From: Salinimicrobium flavum | GTDB lineage: Bacteria > Bacteroidota > Bacteroidia > Flavobacteriales > Flavobacteriaceae | Length of the DNA: 64,000 nt | Direction: 5' to 3' | NCBI RefSeq assembly: GCF_042684505.1 | Contig: NZ_JBHULT010000008.1 | Coordinates: 248,001-312,000, forward strand | Part shown: piece by piece, positions 46,528 to 56,000 of the stretch | How the letters are laid out: each line of letters opens with the position of its first letter | Numbering within the stretch: the stretch's first letter is position 1 | Position numbers and translations under genes: made by a program | Notes under the pieces: model-generated | Seen by the model: only the letters and a program-made list of their open reading frames with translations | Databases searched by the model: none | What the model was told of the DNA's origin: nothing

Positions 46528-47930
46528 TCTGTGATCAAAATTAACTGGAGTCCCAATTGTACCGAAGCATTATTCGCTTTTGCCAGGTTGGTATAATCCA
46601 GAAGATTATCTGCAGCAAGATAAACATTAAAATTGTAGATCCTTCCCGAAAGCAGCAGTCCTATATTCGAAAATGAGAAGGAATCGGCGGTATAGGAGAT
46701 CTTTCCGCGAAAATTATCATTGAAGGTGCGGTCAAAATATAGGGTGGTTGCATAATTAACCCCCCGCGGCCTTTTCATGGCAAAAAAATGGGCTCCAACC
46801 TGGTTGTAATACCTTCTCCTCCCCATGGGTTTATGACAGTTACAGGGTTCGGTATTTTCACTAAAACTATAATCAAACGAGGCATTCACTTTTACGGGGC
46901 GCCAGGTAACATAGGAATTTTCAAGGGTTTCATCTGTAAGATGCCGGTCGAGGTCATCTTCCCATTTATCCCAATAATTGTCTGAATTTCCGGTTTCGGG
47001 AAAAAGGATCTCGATCCCGTCAGTCTCATAATCCCCATAATACCGGTAATTCTCCACGTCTTTTGTGTGGTTCACAAACCCGATATCTAAAATACTTCCG
47101 GTAATTCTGTACTGGTCATCTGGATAAAAAGTAAAACCTGCATCCAAACCTAAACCAAGATTACCTCCCAAAAAGGCCTTTTTGGCGATGTTGCTCATGG
47201 TTCCCAAACCTGTCACATCTTCAGAATCTACTAAAGACGCCCACCCGGCGGTTTTGATAAGCACATCTATCCCACTCATAAAATGCCTGTAAATATTGGC
47301 ACCTTCGGGAGAAGGACTGGTCCTGAAGATCCCCCTGTTATCAACACTATACGCATTGAATACTTCAGAATAAAGCTTGGCCCTGAATCCGTAATTCAGG
47401 TCTTCAGAATAATAGTTGGTGAATCCAATATGAAAGACATTGAGAGCTTCCGCAGTGAAAGCTGCATCAGAGAATTTAAAATTCTTATTTATATAATTCT
47501 TATTCCCTTCCCAGGCCAGCACGGCCAGATCTTTTGGAAAATAAACAAAGGCATCCATCTCCTGGTAGATCCCTGCAGTAAAATACCTCCTGTTCTTATC
47601 CCTCCAACCCAGGGACAGGATCTCCAGCTGCTGGTTTATGGTAAAAAAATCATTGTGATCCATGGCCCTGATCGAATTTCGTATGCGGTCATTGATGGTC
47701 CCAGGACCTTCTTTGAAAATATCATAAAAGGTTACCCCCGATGAACCTGCTGAAAGATGCACCTGTGAAAGCAGCGGAAACCCTACGTGCCTGTCAAATG
47801 TGACCTCGGCCCCGGGGTTAATCATCAGGCTTTGTGGCAGGTCGTCAAAATTGTACAGGAGTTGCTTATTTTGCGCGGGGGCAAAAAAAGGGGCAGAAAA
47901 TATTATAATGAACAGAATTGATCTAATCAT
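46524..47930 (-). CDS. DUF5723-like outer membrane beta-barrel protein
   Basis: A signal peptide ends near FFAPAQ, followed by PQSLMINPGAEVTFDRHVGF, typical of DUF5723 (PorV/FadL-like barrels of Bacteroidota): the PA-N-PG motif followed by repeated strands with aromatic residues. An insertion around residue 360 has CNCHKP. The 468 residues end in QLGLQLILITE. Role unknown; members are thought to be outer membrane proteins. It is the middle gene of three: stop/start overlaps of 1 and 4 bp join it to the lipoprotein upstream and the secreted protein downstream. Confidence 0.8.
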   Translation of the reverse strand: MIRSILFIIIFSAPFFAPAQNKQLLYNFDDLPQSLMINPGAEVTFDRHVGFPLLSQVHLSAGSSGVTFYDIFKEGPGTINDRIRNSIRAMDHNDFFTINQQLEILSLGWRDKNRRYFTAGIYQEMDAFVYFPKDLAVLAWEGNKNYINKNFKFSDAAFTAEALNVFHIGFTNYYSEDLNYGFRAKLYSEVFNAYSVDNRGIFRTSPSPEGANIYRHFMSGIDVLIKTAGWASLVDSEDVTGLGTMSNIAKKAFLGGNLGLGLDAGFTFYPDDQYRITGSILDIGFVNHTKDVENYRYYGDYETDGIEILFPETGNSDNYWDKWEDDLDRHLTDETLENSYVTWRPVKVNASFDYSFSENTEPCNCHKPMGRRRYYNQVGAHFFAMKRPRGVNYATTLYFDRTFNDNFRGKISYTADSFSFSNIGLLLSGRIYNFNVYLAADNLLDYTNLAKANNASVQLGLQLILITE

Positions 47931-48454
47931 TAAAATTCAAAATTAAATACGCCTTTAGACTTCAACTGCAGCTCCCCTTCTATTGCTTCTGAATTGGGTT
48001 GCATTTCAATCTCCACCTTCATTTTTATTGCTCTTTTGAATTGATCGACTTCAGGACCGCTAATGGTCTCTATATAATTTACGGTTTCAGGATTATTAAT
48101 GGACCCTGCAGGCACCGGAATACTAAACCGGTACATTACAGAATTATTTTCTGAAAGGAAATTTATATGGGTGATAAAGTCTTGGGGAAAGCTGTTGGTA
48201 TAGATAAAATTAAGGTCTGCTCTCACCAATCCGTCCTGCATATAGTCATCATCAAGGAATTCAAGCCTTACTTCATCACCGGCTTTTGTAACCCCATTCT
48301 GAAAACTGGTTTCATTAAGGGTAAAATAAACCAGATCAAGAGCTGCTGAAGGTGGAAAAATGATCTCTTCATACTGGTCAACATCAATATCTTTTACACA
48401 GGAGAAATGAATAAACAGAAGGAAAGAAAAAGTTAATCTGAAAAGTTTCTTCAT
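47930..48454 (-). CDS. Putative lipoprotein, first gene of an envelope cluster
   Basis: The lipobox HFSC near residue 19 indicates a lipoprotein. The 174-residue product is beta-rich, with LDLVYFTLNETSFQNGVTKA and RFSIPVPAGSINNPETVNY. No known domain was recognised. ATG 48454 (MKKLFRL) is the natural start; two in-frame ATGs lie 9 and 15 nt further up. The stop codon overlaps the next start by one base, so this protein, the DUF5723 barrel and the secreted protein are likely made together. Confidence 0.72.
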   Translation of the reverse strand: MKKLFRLTFSFLLFIHFSCVKDIDVDQYEEIIFPPSAALDLVYFTLNETSFQNGVTKAGDEVRLEFLDDDYMQDGLVRADLNFIYTNSFPQDFITHINFLSENNSVMYRFSIPVPAGSINNPETVNYIETISGPEVDQFKRAIKMKVEIEMQPNSEAIEGELQLKSKGVFNFEF

Positions 48455-48508
48455 GGGTACCATCAACATTCAATTAAATTTTCTAACGAATGAAAGCTTC
48501 TATTATTG

Positions 48509-49198
48509 CTACAGGAATCCGGTTAGATCTTTCATTTCCAACACCTGGTGATATTCGGGAGCGAATTCCCGCTTGTAATAATTGTAGAGGATTGCATGCA
48601 TTCCAAAGTTATGGGCGCCCAGTATGTCGGCTTCAAAGTTATCACCTATCATGATGCTGCTTTCCAGTGTGGCTGAGGCATTCTTTAAGGCTGCTTCGAA
48701 AATTTGCCTGTGAGGTTTCTTTACACCTACATCTTCTGAAGTAGTAATTGTTCTGAAATATTTAAGGATACCCGAGCTTTCCATTTTTTTATGCTGCACC
48801 TCCTTAAAACCATTGGTGATAATATGTAACTTATAGGAAGGATACAGATATTCCAGTATCTCCACCGTACCTTCAAGAAGGTAATTGTAATTGGGCAGGT
48901 GATCTATATAATCAACAGCAAGTCTATCTATTTGCTCATCTGTCACAGTTACATTCAAAGAATCAAAGGTTTCTTTTAACCTACCATATCTGAGATCTTC
49001 CTTGGAGACCTGGTTCTCACGATAAAGTTTCCAGTAATTTTCATTAATAGGAGCGTAGACCTCCAGGAAACTTCTTAGCTCCACCTCCACCCTGTTCTTC
49101 TTAAAAACAGAATCAAAAGCAAGCCCTGAATTTTTATCAAAATCCCACAAAGTATGGTCAAGGTCAAAGAAAATGTGTTGAATGTTACTGAATTTCAT
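48509..49198 (-). CDS. yjjG: YjjG-type HAD pyrimidine nucleotidase
   Basis: Members clean noncanonical pyrimidine nucleotides. HAD motif I is FFDLDHTLWDFD (nucleophile Asp in DLDHT), motif II ITNG, motif III Lys in KKPHRQIF, and motif IV IGDNFEADILGA. The 229 residues match the family. The gene overlaps the end of the deacetylase-like gene by 14 bp in a different frame, suggesting coupled translation, though the two share no obvious pathway. Confidence 0.88.
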   Translation of the reverse strand: MKFSNIQHIFFDLDHTLWDFDKNSGLAFDSVFKKNRVEVELRSFLEVYAPINENYWKLYRENQVSKEDLRYGRLKETFDSLNVTVTDEQIDRLAVDYIDHLPNYNYLLEGTVEILEYLYPSYKLHIITNGFKEVQHKKMESSGILKYFRTITTSEDVGVKKPHRQIFEAALKNASATLESSIMIGDNFEADILGAHNFGMHAILYNYYKREFAPEYHQVLEMKDLTGFL

Positions 49199-50474
49199 TG
49201 ATCATCTTTAAGATTGAAATATTTCTTTTAGCATTAGAATATTCAGAAAAATCGATATTTGTGAAAACACAGGTCAATTTTCCATTTACAAGTTTGGTTT
49301 GTCGCTTAATTTCCAGAACCTTATACTCGATCTCGGTTTCTTTCAATTTTTTTGCTGCCTCCATATTAATCGCGTAAGGATGTACCCTCAATGGAGTGGT
49401 GATCTCAAAATTAATATCATAGAATAAAAAAGGACTACAGGTTCCCGCTCTAAACCCAAACATCTCTGGAAAACCCATTGAATAGTCGTTCTTTATTTCG
49501 AGTTCGATCATATTATTATAAGTATCCGGCAGCATAAGATTGTACTTATTGTTCAGGGCACTCAAAACGGGTCTTTTCAGGATGTTTTCGAGCCGGTTTT
49601 TTTCTTCTTTAAGGACCTCAAAATTTTGATTGGCATAATATCCGGGCTGAAGACCCACCTCTGAATAGTCTGCCACAGATTTCATGAGGCTTTGAATCTC
49701 AAGCCGGTTATGATTAATATTGCGATCATAGGTCGAAAAATCACTCACCTGGAACATGAATTTCAAAGGATGCAGATGTTTCTTTCTGAATTTAAGGATT
49801 TGATCATAGACATCAAAAGGATCTCTTCTAACCTTAAGCATCACCTGGATACGGTGCAGCAAATATTTTGGTTTCAATTGCACCAGGTCCCGGAAAAATC
49901 CTAATAAAACCCTTATCGCTCCTTTTTTCTTGTAGCAGAATACCTCTGTTACCGAAACGATGTTTTCTGTGGAAAATTCCCTCTTCGGAAAATCATAATT
50001 TGGAAACCTTTGCTTAAGTACCTCCCGGAATTTATACGCCCAGATATCAACTACCGGTTTTTCAAGGAACTCCTCCTGAAAAGCCAGGCTTTCTGAAGCC
50101 GGGAACCTGCCTTCCTTGTCTTTTACATGAGGTAAGTATTCCTCATACCGGCTAAGCAGGTAAAAGGAAGCTGCAAAAATATCAAAGGGAAGCGAGCTGT
50201 TTTCAGAAACAGCATAAAAACAAGGAACACCGTCCCAATCCTGCACCTTTATCTCGATATCTGACAATCCTTGTTCCAGAAGCAGGTCTACATTCTGGAT
50301 GAACACCTCATTTGCCAGACTTTGTTTCCCGTAGGAGATTTTCATTCCCTCGTGGGCTACAAATTCTTCGATCTTAGAAGTAAAACCCACCGGGATCCCC
50401 AGAATCTGGGTACATACCTGTTTGAAGGAGTAAGTGATCCTGGGTGTTATTTTTTGAGTATATATTAAAAGCAT
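49185..50474 (-). CDS. Polysaccharide-deacetylase-like protein (DUF7033 type), possibly inactive
   Basis: A 429-residue protein resembling a Bacteroidota family with an N-terminal DUF7033-like part (to about 120) and a NodB-like part. Family landmarks seen are DIFAASFYLLSRYEEYLPHV, then PVVDIWAYKFREVLKQRFPN, later RRDPFDVYDQILKFRKKHLH and the GYYANQ and GFRAGTCSPF segments. In family members I recall the first NodB motif as DxDxAY; here it reads VSVTEVFCYKKKG, so both Asp are replaced. Either it is a catalytically silent relative or uses different chemistry. No sugar-biosynthesis cluster is adjacent. Confidence 0.72.
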   Translation of the reverse strand: MLLIYTQKITPRITYSFKQVCTQILGIPVGFTSKIEEFVAHEGMKISYGKQSLANEVFIQNVDLLLEQGLSDIEIKVQDWDGVPCFYAVSENSSLPFDIFAASFYLLSRYEEYLPHVKDKEGRFPASESLAFQEEFLEKPVVDIWAYKFREVLKQRFPNYDFPKREFSTENIVSVTEVFCYKKKGAIRVLLGFFRDLVQLKPKYLLHRIQVMLKVRRDPFDVYDQILKFRKKHLHPLKFMFQVSDFSTYDRNINHNRLEIQSLMKSVADYSEVGLQPGYYANQNFEVLKEEKNRLENILKRPVLSALNNKYNLMLPDTYNNMIELEIKNDYSMGFPEMFGFRAGTCSPFLFYDINFEITTPLRVHPYAINMEAAKKLKETEIEYKVLEIKRQTKLVNGKLTCVFTNIDFSEYSNAKRNISILKMINEIQ

Positions 50475-50489
50475 ATAGGCAGGGAAAAA

Positions 50490-51191
50490 TTATAGGAGAC
50501 CTTCATCGGCAAAGCTAAAATAAGATTTCTCGGTCACAATAAGGTGATCCAGGATCTTGATATCAATACTCTCCCCTGCAGTTTTCAATTTTTGGGTAAG
50601 TTGCTTGTCTGCGCTGCTGGGATTCAAATTTCCGGAAGGGTGATTATGAGCAAGAATAATGGCGGTTGCCCCCAGTTCCAACGCTTTTTTCAGAGCCAGT
50701 CTTACATCGACGAGAGTCCCTGTGATCCCTCCTTTACTCAGCTGAAACCTGTCTATGACCTTGTTTGAATTGTTGACATAAATGATCCAGAATTCTTCAT
50801 GAGGAAGATCTCCAATAATGGGTTGCATAAGTTCAAAAACTGAAGTACTTGAGGAAATCTTCTTTTTATCAAGGGCTTCTTCAGAACGTCTTCTTCGACC
50901 CAATTCCAGGGCAGCAATAATAGTAATGGCTTTGGCCTCACCTATTCCTTTGTGGTGAGTAAGCTGTTTCACGGAGAGTTTACCCAATTCATTAAGACTA
51001 TGACCTGAAGCTGAAAGTATCTTTTTGCAAAGTTCCACTGCACTTTCATTCCTGCTGCCAGAGCCAATTAGAATTGCCAGAAGTTCAGCGTCACTCAGGG
51101 AATTACGACCTTTTTGAAGTAATTTCTCCCGTGGGCGGTCCCCTTCTGCCCAGTTTTTTATCGTAAAAGAGGTGTTTTCCCTTGTTCCCAT
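50490..51191 (-). CDS. radC: RadC/YeeS-family JAMM-fold protein
   Basis: The 233-residue protein has an N-terminal helix-hairpin-helix UPF0758 part (KGRNSLSDAELLAILIGSG) and a JAMM metalloprotease-like motif AHNHPSGNLNPSSAD (HxHPSGx8D). It is also called DNA repair protein RadC, but its function is unsettled. The complete JAMM residues suggest an active metal site. The start codon is 8 nt from a 9-bp palindrome that contains a -7-like box. Confidence 0.92.
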   Translation of the reverse strand: MGTRENTSFTIKNWAEGDRPREKLLQKGRNSLSDAELLAILIGSGSRNESAVELCKKILSASGHSLNELGKLSVKQLTHHKGIGEAKAITIIAALELGRRRRSEEALDKKKISSSTSVFELMQPIIGDLPHEEFWIIYVNNSNKVIDRFQLSKGGITGTLVDVRLALKKALELGATAIILAHNHPSGNLNPSSADKQLTQKLKTAGESIDIKILDHLIVTEKSYFSFADEGLL

Positions 51192-51198
51192 AGTTCTA

Positions 51199-51220
51199 AT
51201 TTTCTTAAAGATAAGAAAAT
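51199..51220 (-). promoter_or_regulatory. Palindrome upstream of radC, overlapping a -7-like box
   Basis: Arms ATTTTCTTA (51199-51207) and TAAGAAAAT (51212-51220) around a 4-nt centre form a perfect 9-bp inverted repeat. On the minus strand the centre reads TATCTTTA, near TAnnTTTG. Its core differs by one base from the palindrome at 60736-60755 before the DUF4136 gene. Confidence 0.55.
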
Positions 51221-51240
51221 GAGAAATATGTCAACAGGTG

Positions 51241-52596
51241 CTAATTGATCCAGTCCTTGATCTCGTCAAAATCGAGTCCGCCGTAATTACCACTGCTCAT
51301 TAGCAACAGTACAGATTGGTTTAGATCCCTGGATTTAAGAAAATCCTTAAATCCTTCAGGAGTAGTGAAAATAATAAGATCCTCTCTTTCAAAAGCTTCA
51401 AATATTTGCTCTTCAGTAATGGGCTCCAGCCTTTTGTTCTCTACGGCTTCCGGAGAAAAATACACCACTGCAACATCGGCAGCATCAAGGGAATTCCTGT
51501 ATTCTTTCAGAAATTCTGCATTCAGACTACTATAAGTATGCAGTTCCAGACAAGCCACCAGGGTTTTTTCGGGATATTGCTCCTTCACAGCATTAGTAGT
51601 AGCCTTTACCTTGGAAGGGCTATGGGCAAAATCCTTATATACTACCGTATTGTTGGTTTCTGTTACCTTCTCCAGCCTTTTAGAGGCACCTGAAAAAGAG
51701 GCAATAGCTTCATAAAAATCTTCCTCATCGACACCCATATGTTGACAGATCCATTTTGCGCCCGCAAGGTTCTGGAGATTGTGTTCCCCGAATATCTCCA
51801 CCGGCATATGCCCTTCGGGCGTTTCCAGAAGAGTAGTCTCCCGCTCTACCCGGTAGGCAGGGGTTTGGTAAGGGTGTTTTCTAATTGTATTCGTGGTTTC
51901 CTTAACCAGTTTTTGGATATGAGGATCTTCATCATTGTATACAAGTATTCCCCCACTGATAATAGATGAAATAAATTTTTCAAATTGTTCAAGGTAACCT
52001 TCAAAAGTTGGGAATACGTTTATATGATCCCAGGCGATCCCGCTCAATAAAGCAATATTGGGTTGATAAAGATGAAATTTTGGTCGCCTGTCAATGGGGG
52101 AAGAAAGATATTCATCTCCCTCAAGCACTATGAAATCATTGTCTTCTGTGAGGTGTACCATTGTGTCAAAACCTTCCAGTTGTGCTCCCACCATATAATC
52201 CACTTCCTTGTGGTGATAGTTGAGCACGTGAAGGATCATGGAGGTGATAGTGGTCTTCCCGTGGGAACCGCCTATCACTACCCTTGTCTTTTCTTTTGAC
52301 TGCTCATACAGGAATTCAGGATAGGAATAGACTTTCACTCCCAGCTCTTTAGCCATTTGTAATTCGGGATTATCTTCCCGGGCATGCATACCCAGGATAA
52401 CGGCATCCAATTCTGGGGTGACCTTTTGAGGAAACCATCCGTATTCCTCTGGAAGTAGTCCATATTTTTTAAGTCGGGAACGGGATGGTTCGTAGATCAT
52501 ATCGTCACTCCCGGTAATGTGATATCCTTTATGGTGTAACGCCAGAGCCAGGTTGTGCATGGCACTCCCGCCTATGGCTATAAAATGTATTCGCAT
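51241..52596 (-). CDS. mpl: UDP-N-acetylmuramate: murein tripeptide ligase
   Basis: Mpl rejoins recycled L-Ala-gamma-D-Glu-mDAP peptide to UDP-MurNAc. It is a Mur ligase: MRIHFIAIGGSAMHNLALAL is the MurC/Mpl-like N-terminus, the P-loop is VIGGSHGKTTITSMILHVL, and YKDFAHSPSKVKATTNAVKE lies in the C-terminal half. Mpl rather than MurC is preferred because of the ALHHKGYHITGSDDMIYEPS and 451-residue length. Together with LdcA and dacB-type genes early in the window it indicates murein recycling. A near-consensus TATCTTTAC box (52612-52620) lies just upstream. Confidence 0.88.
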   Translation of the reverse strand: MRIHFIAIGGSAMHNLALALHHKGYHITGSDDMIYEPSRSRLKKYGLLPEEYGWFPQKVTPELDAVILGMHAREDNPELQMAKELGVKVYSYPEFLYEQSKEKTRVVIGGSHGKTTITSMILHVLNYHHKEVDYMVGAQLEGFDTMVHLTEDNDFIVLEGDEYLSSPIDRRPKFHLYQPNIALLSGIAWDHINVFPTFEGYLEQFEKFISSIISGGILVYNDEDPHIQKLVKETTNTIRKHPYQTPAYRVERETTLLETPEGHMPVEIFGEHNLQNLAGAKWICQHMGVDEEDFYEAIASFSGASKRLEKVTETNNTVVYKDFAHSPSKVKATTNAVKEQYPEKTLVACLELHTYSSLNAEFLKEYRNSLDAADVAVVYFSPEAVENKRLEPITEEQIFEAFEREDLIIFTTPEGFKDFLKSRDLNQSVLLLMSSGNYGGLDFDEIKDWIN

Positions 52597-53015
52597 TTAT
52601 TCTAAATTTTTGTAAAGATAAACCTTCCTCCCGGAAGGAAAAAAGCACAAAATGAAAAGATAAATTTCTCACCGAGGAGAGTTGAGCGGGAACAAATACA
52701 TAACCTTAACCGATAACCCGGAATTTGCAGCTTCAGAGGTAATTGACCTTTACCATTATAGAAAACTTTCACCCCCTTCAATTCTGTGGGAATTGAGTGT
52801 TAACTTTTTATATGTAAATATTTTCCTAAAAATATTATATTAATAAAATTGTTGTACTTTTAACCCTCCCTACCTCAACGATATAGAAGGCAAAATTAGC
52901 CTCTGCACTTTAACCCCTAAGTTAACAGGAGTTTAAGTTTTTTTTTTAATCTTTGCTATATATTTGAACCGTAATTACCAAAATGAAAATCGACTTAATT
53001 TAACACTTAGAGCCT
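52597..53015. other. 419-bp intergenic region before the adhesin operon
   Basis: Divergent spacer between mpl and the adhesin gene. It is AT-rich, with a T10 run (52938-52947) and the -7 element TATATTTG (52959-52966). A six-codon frame ATG AAA ATC GAC TTA ATT TAA (52983-53003) lies 12 nt before the adhesin ATG. No larger gene was seen. Confidence 0.65.
52959..52966 (+). promoter_or_regulatory. Likely -7 element of the adhesin operon
   Basis: TATATTTG is a full TAnnTTTG match, 49 nt before the adhesin ATG. The expected -33 area is occupied by a T10 tract, so spacing may vary with its length. Confidence 0.5.
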
Positions 53016-56000
53016 ATGCGAATTTTTACTCTGGGTAAAAATGGAATACCATTATTCTTTTTTGCCTTATTACTTTTTAGCGGAACCTTCTCATCTTATG
53101 GACAGTGTCCTACTGTAGATGCAGCAGATTCCATCCAGTATTTCTGTGATTCACAGGAAGCTGAAGTTTCACAATTGACTGTTACTGACACCAACGGTGC
53201 AGATGTTCTCTGGTATGAAGACCAAACAACCACTTCTTCACTTCCACCAACAACTTTTTTGGTTAGCGGAACTTATTACGCAGGTAGCGCAAGTTGTGCT
53301 CCAACTTCCCGTGTAGCAGTAGAGGTAAGGATTGCCAGCGAACCAGATATCCTAGGTATTAAAGCGTCAACCACCCCCACTACTTCAGCTAATAGAAAGG
53401 AATCCCTCGCTGTTATTGGGGTTTGTGTGGAAGATGTCAATAATCCCGGCTTAACTGTTGCTGATTTAAGGACTAATGCTGAAGATGAGAACAATGTGAG
53501 ATGGTATTTAAATCGCACATCACAAGATGAATTAGATCCTTCAACTCCTCTGGTAAATAACACAGATTATTTTGCTGCTATTTATTCTCCTGATGGAGAA
53601 TGTGAAACCAACAGAAAAAAAACTACTGTAAGATTCTTTTCTGAAGCTGCACCAACCGGACCCACCAGTCAGGAGTTTTGTGCTATTAACAATCCTACTT
53701 TAGGAGACATTGAGGCCTCCGGAGACAACAGATATTTTAGTTCTTCAACCTCTCAGGTTGAACTCAGCCCTAACACGGAACTGGAGAATGGAAAAACTTA
53801 TTATGTCTCTGCTTTGGGTGAGGAATGCGAAAGCATCGATAGGTTAGGTGTAACTGTAACTGTTACAGAGCCTATCGATCTTGAAACAACAAGTCCCGGG
53901 ATAATTTGTGAACTTGATGTTCAGGAAACCATTCCGAATGTGGATGCCTTAGAAAACTTTCTATTAGGCCTATTAGGTGATGGTGTTCCAACTAACGGAA
54001 CTTTTAGTCCTACTCCGACACAATTAGGAAACCAGTATCAAAATGATGCAGATGGTCTCGGAGATTTCACTACGACCTATACTGTAGGATGTGACCAGGT
54101 AGATCTTACCCTCACCGTTATTCCTTCTGAGGATGCAAATGCAGGTGACGATGTAACACGAACTTATGATGTAACCGATGATCCAGTGGATCTATATGGT
54201 TTAGTTACTGAAGGTGCTCAGGATTTCGGAACTTTTGAAGGATATCCTAATGGAGAATTTGATCCTTCTTCTGAAGGTCCCGGAACTTACATCATTAATT
54301 ATACAGTAGATGAAACATCCGGTTGTATAGATGGAAGTGACTCGGCTGTATTCACTATCATGGTAAACCCGTGTACTGCGGATGCCGGTGATGATGTTGA
54401 TGCAGATTTTTGTAGGTCTGATGCTGAAGTCCTAGCAGGACAACTTGCCGTAGCAGAAAATGATGAAGAAAGAAACGCTATAATTGCCACCTGGTTGGGC
54501 GACAGAGATACTAATGGAACCTTTACTGGAGATCCCGCAACTGAAATAGCAACAAAATATGCCGATGGTGTTTATCCTTTCTCGGTGTCAACTACTTATA
54601 CTGTAGGAGAAGGAGTATGTGAAGATGAGGCCAGCATTACCTTTACGGTGTATGAAGATGCCTATGCCGGTGAAGATGCGGTACTGAACACAGAATTTGA
54701 TGGAGAACCGGTAGAACTTTTTGGTCTTTTAGGGAATGAAGCAGAAGAAGGCGGAACCTGGAGCTCAGGTGACGGCACTTTTGACCCTGCAACAGATGCC
54801 CCCGGCACCTACACCTACACAGTTGGAGAAGGATGTACAGATTCAGCTACCGTAACAGTCACAGTTTCTACAGATCCAAATGACCCTTGTGCTGCTGTTG
54901 ATGCAGGAACACCAGGATATGGAGTCGTATGTCTTGAAGATGTTCCCACAAAAATCGGAAGTCGACTAGGAGTAGAAAAATATTTCTTGGGACTTCTGGA
55001 CGCGGGAGTTTCAAAAACTGGTACTTTTAACCCGACCCCTTATCAAATCGCAAGGACATATAGGGCGGACGAAGATGGACTGGGTGAATTTTCTACTACC
55101 TACACTATTACCGATGGAGAGTGTACTGACTCGGTCGTTCTTACCGTAATCGTCGTGGAGGAAGCAAACGCAGGGGAAGATGCCACCGTTACACTTGATG
55201 AAAATGATGAACCGGTGAACCTTTTCGATTATCTTGGAGATTCTGCCCTTCAGGGAGGAACCTGGGATACAGGAAACGGTACTTTTGATCCTGCTACAGA
55301 CGAACCCGGAACTTTTACCTATACCGTAGGTTATGAAGGCTGTATGGATTCAGCTACTGTTACCGTTAGCGTTACTTCAGAACCTACAGATCCTTGTGAA
55401 GGAGTTGTGGATGCAGGTGGTGATAACACGGGTGTAGTCTGCATAACAGATATAGAACAGGTCCTTGACAGCAGTGATGATATAAGAAATTATCTATTGA
55501 ATATACTTGATGGCGAGGTGATCCAAACAGGAACATTTAATCCTTCACCTTCGCAGCTTTTTGATCAATATGCGAATGACACAGATGGGCTGGGAGATTT
55601 CTCTACTACTTACACATTAACAGACGGTGAGTGTTCAGATTCAGCTGTACTAACCATATCTGTAATTGACACAGAACCAGCAGATACAGGGGATATCGCA
55701 GATGTTACCATTTGTACTGCAGAAGACGGCTATGACCTGAATTCAGTTCTCACAGATGCTAACCCTGCAGGTGGTACTTTCTACGATGAAGAAGGAGAAA
55801 TGATCACAAATGGAATCCTCGATATTTCTTCGGAAGGACAGTTCACTATCACCTATACCATTACAGAAGATGATTCATCTTGTGTAACAGGAACCGACTC
55901 TACAGACTTTACTGTAACAGTGACTGCTAATACTGCTGATGCAGGTGAAGACAACTCGGTAGAACTTTGTAATTCAGAAGTAAAAAACCTTACTACAACC

